Shown here piece after piece: positions 1-8,508 of a DNA stretch of 64,000 nt. Position numbers and translations under genes: made by a program. This DNA comes from Marinimicrobium agarilyticum DSM 16975 (GTDB taxonomy: Bacteria; Pseudomonadota; Gammaproteobacteria; Pseudomonadales; Cellvibrionaceae): the NCBI RefSeq assembly GCF_000423345.1, contig NZ_AUHU01000012.1, positions 1 to 64,000 of the forward strand. Reading direction: 5' to 3'. The notes beneath the pieces were generated by a model. It had not been told where the DNA came from, searched no databases, and worked only from the letters and a program-made list of their open reading frames with translations. Positions within the stretch are counted from its first letter, which is position 1, and each line of letters begins with the position of its first letter.

Positions 1-248
1 TGCTCAATGGCGTACTCGATGACAGCAAATTCAACGGTTGGGTCGACTCGATTGCGGACATTCGGCACTCGACGATCCTTGTAAAGCAGGGCCTCCACAC
101 CGCCCTCGTTAGCCGCTTCTTTGTACCGGTAGAAGGTGTCTCGCGAGACGCCCATCATCTTGCAGGCCTTGGAGACGTTACCCAGCTCCTCCGCCAAATT
201 CAGCAATCCGACCTTGTGTTTAATGATACGTTCGTTACTATTGAGCAT
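1..248 (-). CDS. IS481-family transposase, N-terminal part (runs off the window)
   Basis: The reading frame starts with ATG at 248 and reads MLNSNERIIKHKVGLL, then a helix-turn-helix region (NVSKACKMMGVSRDTFYRY) and RRVPNVRNRVD. This is the typical N-terminus of IS481-type transposases, which carry an HTH before a DDE catalytic core. Only about 82 codons lie in the window and the DDE core would be to the left. The gene faces away from the S41 peptidase remnant and its own IS end lies just upstream. The family call rests on recognised sequence, not a search. Confidence 0.85.
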   Translation of the reverse strand, partial: MLNSNERIIKHKVGLLNLAEELGNVSKACKMMGVSRDTFYRYKEAANEGGVEALLYKDRRVPNVRNRVDPTVEFAVIEYAIE

Positions 249-330
249 GAGGGTTACCTCTAATGTGTTTTGATTTCAGGTTTCGTCACCATCAATCAAA
301 ACCGGTAACCCTCCCTTTTTCAAGAGGCAG

Positions 331-358
331 TGTCAGATTTGGTCTGAACTAATACACA
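331..358 (-). mobile_element. Terminal end of the IS481-type element
   Basis: Read on the minus strand the stretch begins TGTGTATTAGTTCAGACC and continues to CTGACACTGCC. This TGT-starting end with a CTGACA block is the form expected of an IS481-family terminal inverted repeat. Directly to its right the peptidase reading frame begins mid-protein, so the exact border is probably at 358/359. The other end is outside the window. Confidence 0.6.
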
Positions 359-634
359 TCAGAGTATATTGCAATGGCATTATCCAAAGCCAAAAACTCT
401 ACGGTCATCGGCTGTCAGACCGCCGGCGCCGATGGCAATGTCACATTTCTTCCATTACCAGGCGGTATCACCATCCGCTTCACTGGTATAGAGGTGCGGT
501 ACCCTGATGGCACGCCCACCCAAAAAGTCGGTGTTGCCGTCGATGTTGAGGTTTGTGACAGCCAGAAATCTGTAGAGGCCGGAAAAGATATTATTCTTGA
601 TAGGGCGCTCGAAATGGTCGAACGCCCTCGATAG
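359..634 (+). pseudogene. C-terminal remnant of an S41-family peptidase, cut by the IS element
   Basis: From the IS border the frame reads SEYIAMALSKAKNSTVIG and then QTAGADGNVTFLPLPGG, ending with KSVEAGKDIILDRALEM. These are conserved C-terminal blocks of C-terminal-processing (S41) peptidases. The PDZ-like part and most of the peptidase core are missing, and the frame is open right up to the IS end, so the insertion removed or separated the 5' part. A start at the internal ATG (374) is possible but would give only an 86-residue fragment. It is almost certainly non-functional. Confidence 0.75.
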
Positions 635-890
635 CGTCAAGCGCAAGCTTCCGACTTTTACGGCCGCTCCGGCGGTAGGCCAGTGGGTATGTGCCCCCTG
701 GAACCACAGCGTTGGCTAATGGTCGAGCACTGACGTTCAGAAAATCAATAAAGTTGATCTATAAGATTATTATTTTTAATAGTTTATGGCTGCTGCTCTG
801 CAGAAATAGCCCAAGATCGCATTCTGGGCTAAGCTATTGCGATAGAGCAAAAGGGGCGTCAGAGCCCATCAGGACCAGTCTGGAGGCAGC

Positions 891-2768
891 ATGGCAGCAA
901 TTATCCCGAGCCTGAGTACCATTAGGAGTATGACAACGGGCGAGCGGCGTTTCGGACGTCGCCTGGAGGCGCTTCTCGAGGATGATTACACCGTATGGTA
1001 TGACATACCTGTCGGCCGCCAGAGACGGTATCCGGATTTCATTATTCTCCACCCATCCCGTGGGCTGCTGTTTCTGGAAGTCAAAGATTGGAAGTTGGCG
1101 ACCCTGAAGAAAATCAGCAAAGATCGGGTAACGCTGCAGACTCACAACGGTCTGGATGTTGTCAGTAACCCCCTGGAGCAGGCCAGGCAGTATGCCCAGA
1201 CGACCGTTAATGTACTGAAGGCTGACCCTCAGCTCCGACAGTCAGAGGGCCGCTATCAGGGCCGACTTTGCTGCCCTTATGGTTATGGCGTGGTGCTCAC
1301 CAATATCACGCGACAGCAATGGAACAAGGCGCTTCCGGAGGATCATCAGGACCTGGTCTTGCCTTCCCACAGAGTGATCTGTAAAGACGAAATGACGGAG
1401 TCCGTTGAGGCGGAAGCGTTTCAAAGTCGCCTCTGGGGAATGTTTGAGTACAGCTTTGGCGAGAAGCTCTCCCTGCCTCAGATCGATCGTGTTCGCTGGC
1501 ACCTGTTCCCCGAAGTTCGTATCAACGCGCCGCAACAGGATTTGTTCGGAGAGCGTGAAGACGATAGGGATGACTCGCAGGATAATGCGTCGAACGTGAA
1601 TCAGGCTCTCGTTCCGGAAATTGTCCGGGTGATGGACATTCAGCAGGAGCAGTTGGCGAAAAGCCTCGGGGACGGGCATCGCGTTATCCATGGCGTGGCG
1701 GGTTCAGGGAAAACCCTCATTCTTGGCTATCGCTGTCTGCATCTCTCCCAGGCGACCCGCAAGCCCATTCTTGTGCTCTGCTTTAATATCGCGCTGGCAG
1801 CCCGGCTAAGAGCTTTTATGGTGGAGCGGGGCGTTGATGAGCAGGTTCAGGTGTATCATTTTCATGAGTGGTGTAGTCTTCAACTAAAAACGTACCACGT
1901 GGATATCGAAGAAGGTGACAGGCCTCATTGGGAGCGGCAGGTAACCAGCGTGATTTCCGGGGTGGAGAGGGGAGACATTCCGCGTGCGCAGTACGGTGCC
2001 CTGATGATTGACGAAGGTCATGACTTTGAACCGGAGTGGTTAAAGCTTGTGGTTCAAATGATAGACCCGGATACCAATTCATTGCTCCTGCTGTACGACG
2101 ACGCGCAGTCTATTTACAGCCGTCAACAGTTGGGGTTTCCTCTCTCCAGCGCGGGCATCCAGGCGCGTGGTCGAACCACCATTCTCAAGCTCAACTACCG
2201 TAATACGCGCGAGATACTGACCTTTGCCTATGACTTTGCCAAAGAGCATCTGCAGGCCCAGGACGCTGATGACGATCATGTCCCCCTGATACAACCGGAG
2301 ATTGCGGGGGCCAGTGGACCCATGCCGGTGTATCGACCTTTCGCGAATGCCAAAGACGAATATCACTACATCGTCCGATGTATCGAGAAATGGCGTAGCG
2401 GAGGGAAACCACTGAACAGTATTGCCATTATCTATGCGCATCACTACCAGGGTGAGCAGTTAAAGGCAGCGCTGGAACGGGCCGAGATTCCCGCCGCCTG
2501 GTTAAAATCATCCGCCCATAAGAAAGCCTACAATCCGACCGAAGAAACGGTGACCTTGCTGACGCGTCAGAGTAGCAAAGGACTAGAGTTCGATACGGTC
2601 GTTTTGAGCGGAATAGGCGGCTTAAAAGACGGCGAAGAGGATAGGGCCAGAGAGACCCGTCTTCTATATGTGGGGATGACTCGCGCCAAACATCAGCTTT
2701 TGGTAACCAGTGGAGGAGCCAATCAGTTCACTGAGCGGTTTACGCAACTGACTCGGGATGCCGCGTGA
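891..2768 (+). CDS. NERD-domain nuclease / UvrD-like superfamily 1 helicase
   Basis: A 625-residue protein. Residues of about 15-130 form a NERD domain (PDFIIL, then GLLFLEVKDWK, a PD-(D/E)xK-like nuclease signature). A UvrD/Rep-type ATPase follows: Walker A GVAGSGKT near residue 270, Walker B LMIDEGHDF, motif III LLLLYDDAQS, LNYRNTRE, SSKGLEFDTVVL and LLYVGMTRAKHQ near the end. All helicase motifs look intact. A GGAGG box lies just upstream of the chosen ATG. NERD-helicases process DNA and are frequent in defence islands, but the substrate here is unknown. It stands alone, with gaps on both sides. Confidence 0.85.
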   Translation: MAAIIPSLSTIRSMTTGERRFGRRLEALLEDDYTVWYDIPVGRQRRYPDFIILHPSRGLLFLEVKDWKLATLKKISKDRVTLQTHNGLDVVSNPLEQARQYAQTTVNVLKADPQLRQSEGRYQGRLCCPYGYGVVLTNITRQQWNKALPEDHQDLVLPSHRVICKDEMTESVEAEAFQSRLWGMFEYSFGEKLSLPQIDRVRWHLFPEVRINAPQQDLFGEREDDRDDSQDNASNVNQALVPEIVRVMDIQQEQLAKSLGDGHRVIHGVAGSGKTLILGYRCLHLSQATRKPILVLCFNIALAARLRAFMVERGVDEQVQVYHFHEWCSLQLKTYHVDIEEGDRPHWERQVTSVISGVERGDIPRAQYGALMIDEGHDFEPEWLKLVVQMIDPDTNSLLLLYDDAQSIYSRQQLGFPLSSAGIQARGRTTILKLNYRNTREILTFAYDFAKEHLQAQDADDDHVPLIQPEIAGASGPMPVYRPFANAKDEYHYIVRCIEKWRSGGKPLNSIAIIYAHHYQGEQLKAALERAEIPAAWLKSSAHKKAYNPTEETVTLLTRQSSKGLEFDTVVLSGIGGLKDGEEDRARETRLLYVGMTRAKHQLLVTSGGANQFTERFTQLTRDAA

Positions 2769-2995
2769 TAGAGAATATTTCTGAGGCGCCAGATGGGTTT
2801 CTCGAGGGGTACCAGAGCACCCTTTTGTGAATGGGTGCAAGCGATGTCAAAAGGGCAGACGATGATGGTAATAGGCTCTTTGTCTTTCCACCAGCTGTAT
2901 CGAGCGCTTCGCCCACTACGTTTCACCAGCCCCGGTATTCGGCTGGCAAGTAATAATTTATCCCGCGCGGAGATGACGGCCGAAGGGAGTATACG

Positions 2996-3316
2996 TTATT
3001 GACCAATCGGTAGCACTACGCCTTCTTTCTCTATGATGTCCCGGAAGGTGTCATTGACGAGAGACCAGTCGACAAGGTCAACCTTCCAGGGGAGATCGGA
3101 CTCGGAAAAGGCTTCCGCCAACTGGGCCACGGAGTCGATTGAAAGCGGTTGGTCGGTGATGATCGCCAGATCGAGATCCGAGTAGGGCTTTGCGGTTCCC
3201 CTCACGCGGGAGCCGAATGCTTTTACCTGTTTGTCCGGCATGAAGGTTTTGAGAATGCGCTCAATGATGAGCCATTGAGCGTGGGTGATGTCTAGATTGG
3301 GCGGGACGCGACTCAT
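2996..3316 (-). CDS. MNT-type nucleotidyltransferase of a toxin-antitoxin pair
   Basis: A 106-residue minimal nucleotidyltransferase with GSRVRG followed by SDLDLAI, the glycine-serine and double-aspartate signature of the MNT fold. Its ATG overlaps the stop codon of the upstream HEPN-like gene by four bases (ATGA), so the two are translationally coupled. In related pairs the MNT protein modifies its HEPN partner by adding nucleotides and so neutralises it. Whether this pair is active as toxin-antitoxin or defence cannot be told from sequence. Confidence 0.8.
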   Translation of the reverse strand: MSRVPPNLDITHAQWLIIERILKTFMPDKQVKAFGSRVRGTAKPYSDLDLAIITDQPLSIDSVAQLAEAFSESDLPWKVDLVDWSLVNDTFRDIIEKEGVVLPIGQ

Positions 3317-3729
3317 GAATTGCGCTTTTGTAGCTCATTGTGTAGGTGCTCGGCTTCCCGCAAGAAATCGGGAATCTCTGCCACCACCAAAACTGCCACG
3401 TCTTCGCTATAGGTGTGGCTGGTTTTGGCTCTGAGTTCACGATAACGGCGCCACACAGGCCAATCGCTGCGCAGAAGACCGGTTTCGTTTCCCGAGCGGA
3501 TCAAGTCTTGAAACGGCATCGCGTCAAATTGCTCTGGTGTGGCGGAAGTCATTTCCAGGTACCGTTTCAGCATTTTGTGACTGATCTCGTAGGTGAATTC
3601 GAAGCGCTGAATCAATCCATCCCGAATCTGCGTGTCTGTAGTGTCCCGCTGATAGCGGGCAAGCCCCTCCTTAAGCCGGGCTACGGCGTTGGTTAACGTC
3701 GTGAGGTCAAGTTGCTGCTCCAGTGTCAT
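3313..3729 (-). CDS. HI0074-type HEPN protein, partner of the MNT nucleotidyltransferase
   Basis: A 138-residue, mostly helical protein of the HI0074 (nucleotidyltransferase substrate-binding) family. The C-terminal half carries RELRAKTSHTY, which contains the R-x4-H arrangement typical of HEPN RNases. It comes first in a two-gene operon and overlaps its partner by four bases. In this family the HEPN protein can be the toxin and the MNT protein the antitoxin. The start lies only about 50 bp from the left end of the Tn7-like element, so the promoter may overlap that end. Confidence 0.8.
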   Translation of the reverse strand: MTLEQQLDLTTLTNAVARLKEGLARYQRDTTDTQIRDGLIQRFEFTYEISHKMLKRYLEMTSATPEQFDAMPFQDLIRSGNETGLLRSDWPVWRRYRELRAKTSHTYSEDVAVLVVAEIPDFLREAEHLHNELQKRNS

Positions 3730-3778
3730 TCCGTCACCGTGCTTATGTTGTCAGGTCATTGCCCAACCTGAGTTGGGC

Positions 3779-3915
3779 TGTCAGTGATCAATAAAGTTTG
3801 AGACTAAACGCGTAGGCATTCCGCGACTTCCAAAGAACCGATAATACAATAAAGTTTGAGACAAGTCTTTATTGTACGAAAGATTCCAATAATTGAAAAC
3901 AATAGAGTTTGAGAC
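3779..3915 (+). mobile_element. Left end of a Tn7-like transposon with three TnsB-type repeats
   Basis: The end starts TGTCAGTGATC and carries three directly repeated copies of CAATAAAGTTTGAGAC at 3789-3804, 3847-3862 and 3900-3915 (the last has one change, CAATAGAG). The known TnsB sites of Tn7 read ACAATAAAGTCTTAAACT, so these are close relatives. The number and spacing (three separated sites in about 140 bp) match the Tn7 left end. The rest of the gap up to 4062 shows no gene. No matching right end was found with confidence. Confidence 0.8.
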
Positions 3916-4062
3916 TGATTCGTGATTTTGCGTTTTAGCAGATTTCTGGCGTGATATTTAGCTAATATCAACCCATTTTAAAGCGGTCGGATAGATTCCG
4001 ATTAGTTGGACGATATTTAGCCAGTTGGCTGGATGGTGGGGTGTTCAGGGGAAGGAATCAGG

Positions 4063-5544
4063 TCATGTAGACTGGGACTTCGACCTGCGGAGCTGTCGCG
4101 GAATTTCCGCTGGGATTAAGGAATACAGAAAATGGGAATTGTTCTTATATAGCCAAAGATAGGCAGATCCGAGCGCTGTTCTAATGTCATTCCTGCTGCA
4201 ATTCGGATGCTCTTTCATGTAATCGATAATCATTTTCTTGTGGTGGCATAGTTTCTTGTAGAATCTGATCTTCTTCCTCAGTGGAATCAAATATTGATGA
4301 GCCGTGAGCTCTTGTTCTACGAGACCAAGAGATACACTGCAAGAAGTGGATATAGCATCAGTGCTTTCTCCGATGTGTAACTTTCTCCAGATCGCTCTTC
4401 GCTTATCTTCAAACAGCAGTTGAGGTCGAAGTTTTACGTTAACCCCCATACCAGTTGCCAATGCCTTCGTTTTCACGAAGGACAAACCTGAAAGCTTTGA
4501 TGCTTTTCGAATGCTATTCCCTTTCTTAAGTAAGGGGATAGCCTTATCGATAACCGACTGTTCGTCATCGTCTGTGTGTTGATTGTCGGGATTTGAACCA
4601 AGTTGGTCTGCTCTACAACCATCAGCTCTAAAGTTTATGTAAGAAACCATAAAGTCGCTCCACTCGTTAAATAGGAAACCTATAATGAGAAGGTGTTTTA
4701 TTGGAAGGTAGTGAGATGGTCGACGGTAGAATATTGAAGACGGATAAGAAAGATCATTGCTTGAGTTTATCATTCTCTCTACGGTTCCATATACGGTAAG
4801 GCTTTCCCAGAATCTAAGGAGTTTTGATTTTAGCTCTCTCTGTCGTACTTGGCCGCACTTCGTAATCAGATCTTTTCTGATAAGCTTTGATCTGTAAATA
4901 TCGGCGGCAATAGCTGCGTTAATAGAGCCCCCACATTGGAGTCTCATCATATCGCTGCTCAGTCGAGCTAATTGAACGTCTCTATGCGAAGCGTAACGAG
5001 CTGAATAAGAGGGGTGTCCAGTAGGTGGAATTTCCATTGCGGACCTTCTAGGAGCGATTGATTCTAGCTGAACGTGATGTAGTTCGCATGCCCAGACCCC
5101 CGGAGCCTGATGATCAACATGCCAGAACGTTGTACCATATATGTCATAATCTTCGAGTGCGCATAGAGGACAATATCGCAGTGGACGGTCAAGGGAAATG
5201 CGTGATGCGGAGATTCCGGCCATAGCATGCGGGATCCGCTTGGTCCCCAGTAACATTGATTGCTTTATCAATTGAGACCTTTCATTTGATAGCCACGGCT
5301 CATAATATGAAAACAATGTGGTGTCTATTGCTTTGTCCCTTTCCAGTCCAAAGACATCGGTGGCAGTAGAACAAACACTTGGTAGATCGGCGTGTAGTTG
5401 ATGGCTTCTATCGCCTACTATTCTAGTAATGGCTTTTGCGTCAGTCGGGTATCCAAGGTAATGAGAGGCTCGTGCGACAATGCTATAAAAGGTCTCCCTA
5501 GGAAAGGGCATCATGAAAAACGAAATCAACTGTTTAATACGCAT
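4063..5544 (-). CDS. TnsD-like TniQ target-selection protein
   Basis: About 493 residues from the chosen start, close to the length of Tn7 TnsD. The N-terminus (MPFPRETFYSIVARASHYLG) is typical of TniQ/TnsD. A zinc-finger region follows near residues 100-150 (YCPLCALEDYDIYG, FWHVDHQAP, CELHH). The C-terminal part is helical and ends with a WLYKNNSHFLYSLIP block as in TnsD. Family members bind a fixed chromosomal attachment site and recruit TnsC. The frame is open up to 5727, but the ATG at 5544 has an AGGA box eight bases upstream. The attachment site it would recognise is unknown. Confidence 0.75.
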   Translation of the reverse strand: MRIKQLISFFMMPFPRETFYSIVARASHYLGYPTDAKAITRIVGDRSHQLHADLPSVCSTATDVFGLERDKAIDTTLFSYYEPWLSNERSQLIKQSMLLGTKRIPHAMAGISASRISLDRPLRYCPLCALEDYDIYGTTFWHVDHQAPGVWACELHHVQLESIAPRRSAMEIPPTGHPSYSARYASHRDVQLARLSSDMMRLQCGGSINAAIAADIYRSKLIRKDLITKCGQVRQRELKSKLLRFWESLTVYGTVERMINSSNDLSYPSSIFYRRPSHYLPIKHLLIIGFLFNEWSDFMVSYINFRADGCRADQLGSNPDNQHTDDDEQSVIDKAIPLLKKGNSIRKASKLSGLSFVKTKALATGMGVNVKLRPQLLFEDKRRAIWRKLHIGESTDAISTSCSVSLGLVEQELTAHQYLIPLRKKIRFYKKLCHHKKMIIDYMKEHPNCSRNDIRTALGSAYLWLYKNNSHFLYSLIPAEIPRQLRRSKSQST

Positions 5545-5611
5545 TCTTGAAGTCCTATATATCGGGCGAAGTTGGTATCGAGTCAACCCAAATGAACTCG
5601 TATTAGATCTG

Positions 5612-6046
5612 TTAAAAAAATATTGAAAGGAACGCCGCAGGGCGCATAGAAAATCTTTTTCCAGGACCCTGAAGAATATATATGGTGTTCCTGGTTTCGA
5701 ATATGCAGTTCTCCCTGAAGTCGACAAGAGCCGTAGATCTTATGCATTCCCCTGGGTTTGCTCGATGCAGCTCGTCATGAATCACGTGATTCGAATACAC
5801 TCCATGAGGTTGATTTCCTTGGCGCTCGAAGAAAATTCGGTCATTTTCTGTGACCCTAAAATCAACCCATGTCCAATCAGCGATAACGCAAATTGGCTTT
5901 CTTCGCTGTTCAGCCTTTAATCTATCTATGATTTCTTTAACTAATCCCTCGCTGGCTCCAATATCAAAGGGAGACCCAGCTCCTGCGGTAAGGTCGGAAA
6001 TTTCATCGATTGGTGTAATTTTATTTACCTTTTTGTCTTCGGCCAT
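5612..6046 (-). CDS. Small conserved protein inside the Tn7-like operon, function unknown
   Basis: About 144 residues from ATG 6046, chosen because AGAGGA lies just upstream; a GTG at 6124 overlapping the tniQ stop (GTGA) is an alternative. The C-terminal half reads IRSTALVDFRENCIFETRNT and then YILQGPGKR, a block resembling small uncharacterised proteins in other bacteria (possibly the DUF6957 group, from memory). No catalytic motif, membrane segment or signal is seen. Its place between the two tniQ genes suggests a role in transposition, targeting or immunity of this element, but this is inference only. Confidence 0.6.
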   Translation of the reverse strand: MAEDKKVNKITPIDEISDLTAGAGSPFDIGASEGLVKEIIDRLKAEQRRKPICVIADWTWVDFRVTENDRIFFERQGNQPHGVYSNHVIHDELHRANPGECIRSTALVDFRENCIFETRNTIYILQGPGKRFSMRPAAFLSIFF

Positions 6047-6120
6047 ACTGTTGTCCTCTGCTTTTGTTAGAAAAAGGTGCGATTGGCATTTCAAAGATTC
6101 GCTCTGTAATATCTTAAAGT

Positions 6121-7122
6121 TCACCCATCCCAGATTCGATCATTGATTGGAATATCCTGTTCTTTCATAAGAAATCGCAGTGCTGCTATGTAGCTTATTG
6201 CACTTTGACCCGATGTACTTTCAGCTATGTGAAGTAGGGAGTCCTTAGTTCGATGTTTCGAAACATAATCTTTATCTCCTTGTCGTGAGAAAATTCTATC
6301 TATCTGTGAATCGTTACTGATAAAATATCGAAACTCTTTGTTAACCTGGATTCGAGCGTTCTTATTGGAAATTTTTAAATCGGACATTCTTTGATGAACT
6401 AGATCGCTTAGTAAATTTCTCATTTTATTGATTGTCCGTTCGAGGTTGGAATTATTGTTGTTGAGAAGTGCTGAAACACTCATTATTTCTATATCCGAAA
6501 CCGCTTCTGACAGTGGTGAATTTGAACTGGCATCTGACATGGGTTGGCGGCAGAATCGGCACACTCCGTCCGGCGAAGGGAGTGGTAGATCATAGATATC
6601 CCATATAGACTGATCGCAGTGAGGGCATTGCCTATTCAGTGTCCGTCTATGGTGACGGCAGTGAAGCACGCTGGGGAGTTGATGTTCTCGATGCCAGTAG
6701 GTTATCCCGTAGTGGTCGTAGTCAGAAGAGGCGCACTCTTTACACCATCTCCAACTCTTGCAGAGTTCTGAGTGATTCTGGACCGTCGAAGTCAGTGTAA
6801 AGCGCTTCTTTGCGTCTGGAGCCCACTTCATTCCGATGACGTTGGACTGAACTTCAGTGTTTAAGAATGGCCTGAAAAACGGCCACAACGTATATCGGTT
6901 GGCGAACTCTTCGACAGATAATGTGTCTTTAAATACGCTGTAGATATCAGTGTACGCGACGCGCCATGGAGTGGTTGAATCCAAGCTCCGATAATCGCGA
7001 GTTATGATGTTACGTCCGGACGAAAGGTTGCACTTCCCTGACAATCGGAGAAACCTAGTGAAAGTACTGACGATATGCTCATCAGGCAACGGTGTTGGAA
7101 AGAAGGAAGTTTTTCTGTTCAT
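6121..7122 (-). CDS. tniQ: Short TniQ-family protein
   Basis: A 333-residue TniQ protein. The N-terminus (FFPTPLPDEHIVSTFTRFLR) and the double zinc-finger region (WCKEC, YWHREHQLPSVLHC, CPHC, CRFC) identify the family. It is much shorter than the TnsD-like protein downstream and lacks most of the C-terminal target-recognition part. Short TniQ proteins elsewhere bridge TnsC to another targeting factor, such as a Cascade complex in CRISPR-associated transposons. No cas gene or CRISPR array is present in the window, so what guides this copy is open. Confidence 0.8.
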   Translation of the reverse strand: MNRKTSFFPTPLPDEHIVSTFTRFLRLSGKCNLSSGRNIITRDYRSLDSTTPWRVAYTDIYSVFKDTLSVEEFANRYTLWPFFRPFLNTEVQSNVIGMKWAPDAKKRFTLTSTVQNHSELCKSWRWCKECASSDYDHYGITYWHREHQLPSVLHCRHHRRTLNRQCPHCDQSIWDIYDLPLPSPDGVCRFCRQPMSDASSNSPLSEAVSDIEIMSVSALLNNNNSNLERTINKMRNLLSDLVHQRMSDLKISNKNARIQVNKEFRYFISNDSQIDRIFSRQGDKDYVSKHRTKDSLLHIAESTSGQSAISYIAALRFLMKEQDIPINDRIWDG

Positions 7123-7146
7123 TGGCTGGTTGAATTCCTATATAGA

Positions 7147-8508
7147 TCAGTTTTCAGAAACCGAAGGGGGGTTCTTAGGGTTGAGGAACGGCAGCTGATT
7201 TGGATCGGGTTTGGGTAACCTCGATTTCGAAGCGCGTTTAACCTTCGGTTTTGTTCCACGATGTTTAGCGTTAACCAGTTCTCTCATGGCGGGGAGGAAG
7301 GACTCGTGTGACGCCCCCTGTGACTGATGAACATGCCTCAGGAGGTCGATCGCAGGAACTGGCTTGGTAAGCGCCTGGTTGTACTCGTGAAAAAGATGCG
7401 CGACCTTGGCGATGAGCGCCGGTATCCCGGCTGTGCAATAGTGGAAAAGCTGCTTGAAATCCTGATCTATAACAAGACCATGTGTTAGCGACGTTGGAAA
7501 GAACGCCTCGAATAGTTCTAAAAACGCTTCATCGTTGATATAGTGGCCCTGAAATTTGTATTCATGATCTGATAGCATACGTCGAGCCGTGGTGAAGTCT
7601 GGAGGTTTTCTAGAATTTGTATGGCCACTGGCCTGAAATATTTCCATCCCATTGGATTCGCAGCTTAGTAGACACGGTATCCCAATCTTGTTGAACAATG
7701 CCTCGATGGTAATTAGGTTTGGGCAATTGGATTTTGTACCGTATGTTTTAATCCACTGGATTTCGTCAATGTGAACAAGCCCTATGTAGTGCACGGCGGC
7801 AACCCTCTGAACACCGCTCAAAAAATCATCGACGGATTTGTATTTTGCGTTTGACCAATGCTGGCGGTAATCTGTACCTAGAGCGTTGTCAACAGCCTCG
7901 AAAAAATTCAGTGCTAAGGACTTGAATGAGGGTGTGGATGGAAAATCCAGAGAAATCCACGTAATCTGCTTTTGAATAAACGGGGATCCTCCGTACTCTG
8001 AGTGATTTATAACCTGAGGTATCAGGTTTAAAACATTTCGAATGGTCGTGGTTTTTCCAGTGCCAGAGGGGCCATGTGCCACGCAGGAGTCTGCTGTCGT
8101 TCTCCCGGTGACTTTATTTCCGTTGAACTCGGACGGTTTTGTCCACCCCTGTTCTGCGATGTCATGTAGACGACGCTGTGCATTTGCAGTGAACGGATTT
8201 TTGTCTCTGTATCCACACAGGATTTTCTCTAGGATTTTGTAGTAGAGTGAAACGCTCAATGGATGAGGAATGTGTTGATTTCTCAACTGTTCGAGAATCG
8301 TACTTCTGAATAATCTCGGAATTTCATTGAAGTTACTGGGTACCTCCACCCGTCTCGTAAGTCGATGAGCTATTGTGTCGGGATCCATGATTACGGAGAC
8401 TGCTTCGATTAGCGGATTTCCGTTCAGAGAAGTATCGGGCTTTTCATGGTATTGTGCGTCGATTACCCACGTGGATTTACTGTTCATAGTTGTTATAGGC
8501 CTCTTCAA
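7147..8508 (-). CDS. tnsC: TnsC-like AAA+ transposition regulator
   Basis: A 453-residue AAA+ ATPase with Walker A GPSGTGKTT near residue 145 and Walker B LVHIDEIQW near 250. It matches the Tn7 TnsC / TniB role: an ATP-dependent filament linking the TniQ target selector to the TnsAB transposase. Its start overlaps the end of tnsB by 32 bases (an internal ATG at 8487 is a possible later start), which fits a coupled tns operon. The C-terminal tail is basic (KPKVKRASKSRLPKPD). Confidence 0.85.
   Translation of the reverse strand: MKRPITTMNSKSTWVIDAQYHEKPDTSLNGNPLIEAVSVIMDPDTIAHRLTRRVEVPSNFNEIPRLFRSTILEQLRNQHIPHPLSVSLYYKILEKILCGYRDKNPFTANAQRRLHDIAEQGWTKPSEFNGNKVTGRTTADSCVAHGPSGTGKTTTIRNVLNLIPQVINHSEYGGSPFIQKQITWISLDFPSTPSFKSLALNFFEAVDNALGTDYRQHWSNAKYKSVDDFLSGVQRVAAVHYIGLVHIDEIQWIKTYGTKSNCPNLITIEALFNKIGIPCLLSCESNGMEIFQASGHTNSRKPPDFTTARRMLSDHEYKFQGHYINDEAFLELFEAFFPTSLTHGLVIDQDFKQLFHYCTAGIPALIAKVAHLFHEYNQALTKPVPAIDLLRHVHQSQGASHESFLPAMRELVNAKHRGTKPKVKRASKSRLPKPDPNQLPFLNPKNPPSVSEN

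Noticed and set aside
739-760. CAATAAAGTT sequence similar to the TnsB repeats
   Set aside because: A single copy lacking the GAGAC part and not next to a TGT end; probably chance.
2793-3002. Short plus-strand frame after the NERD-helicase
   Set aside because: No recognisable product, no good ribosome-binding site and it overlaps the end of the MNT gene on the other strand.
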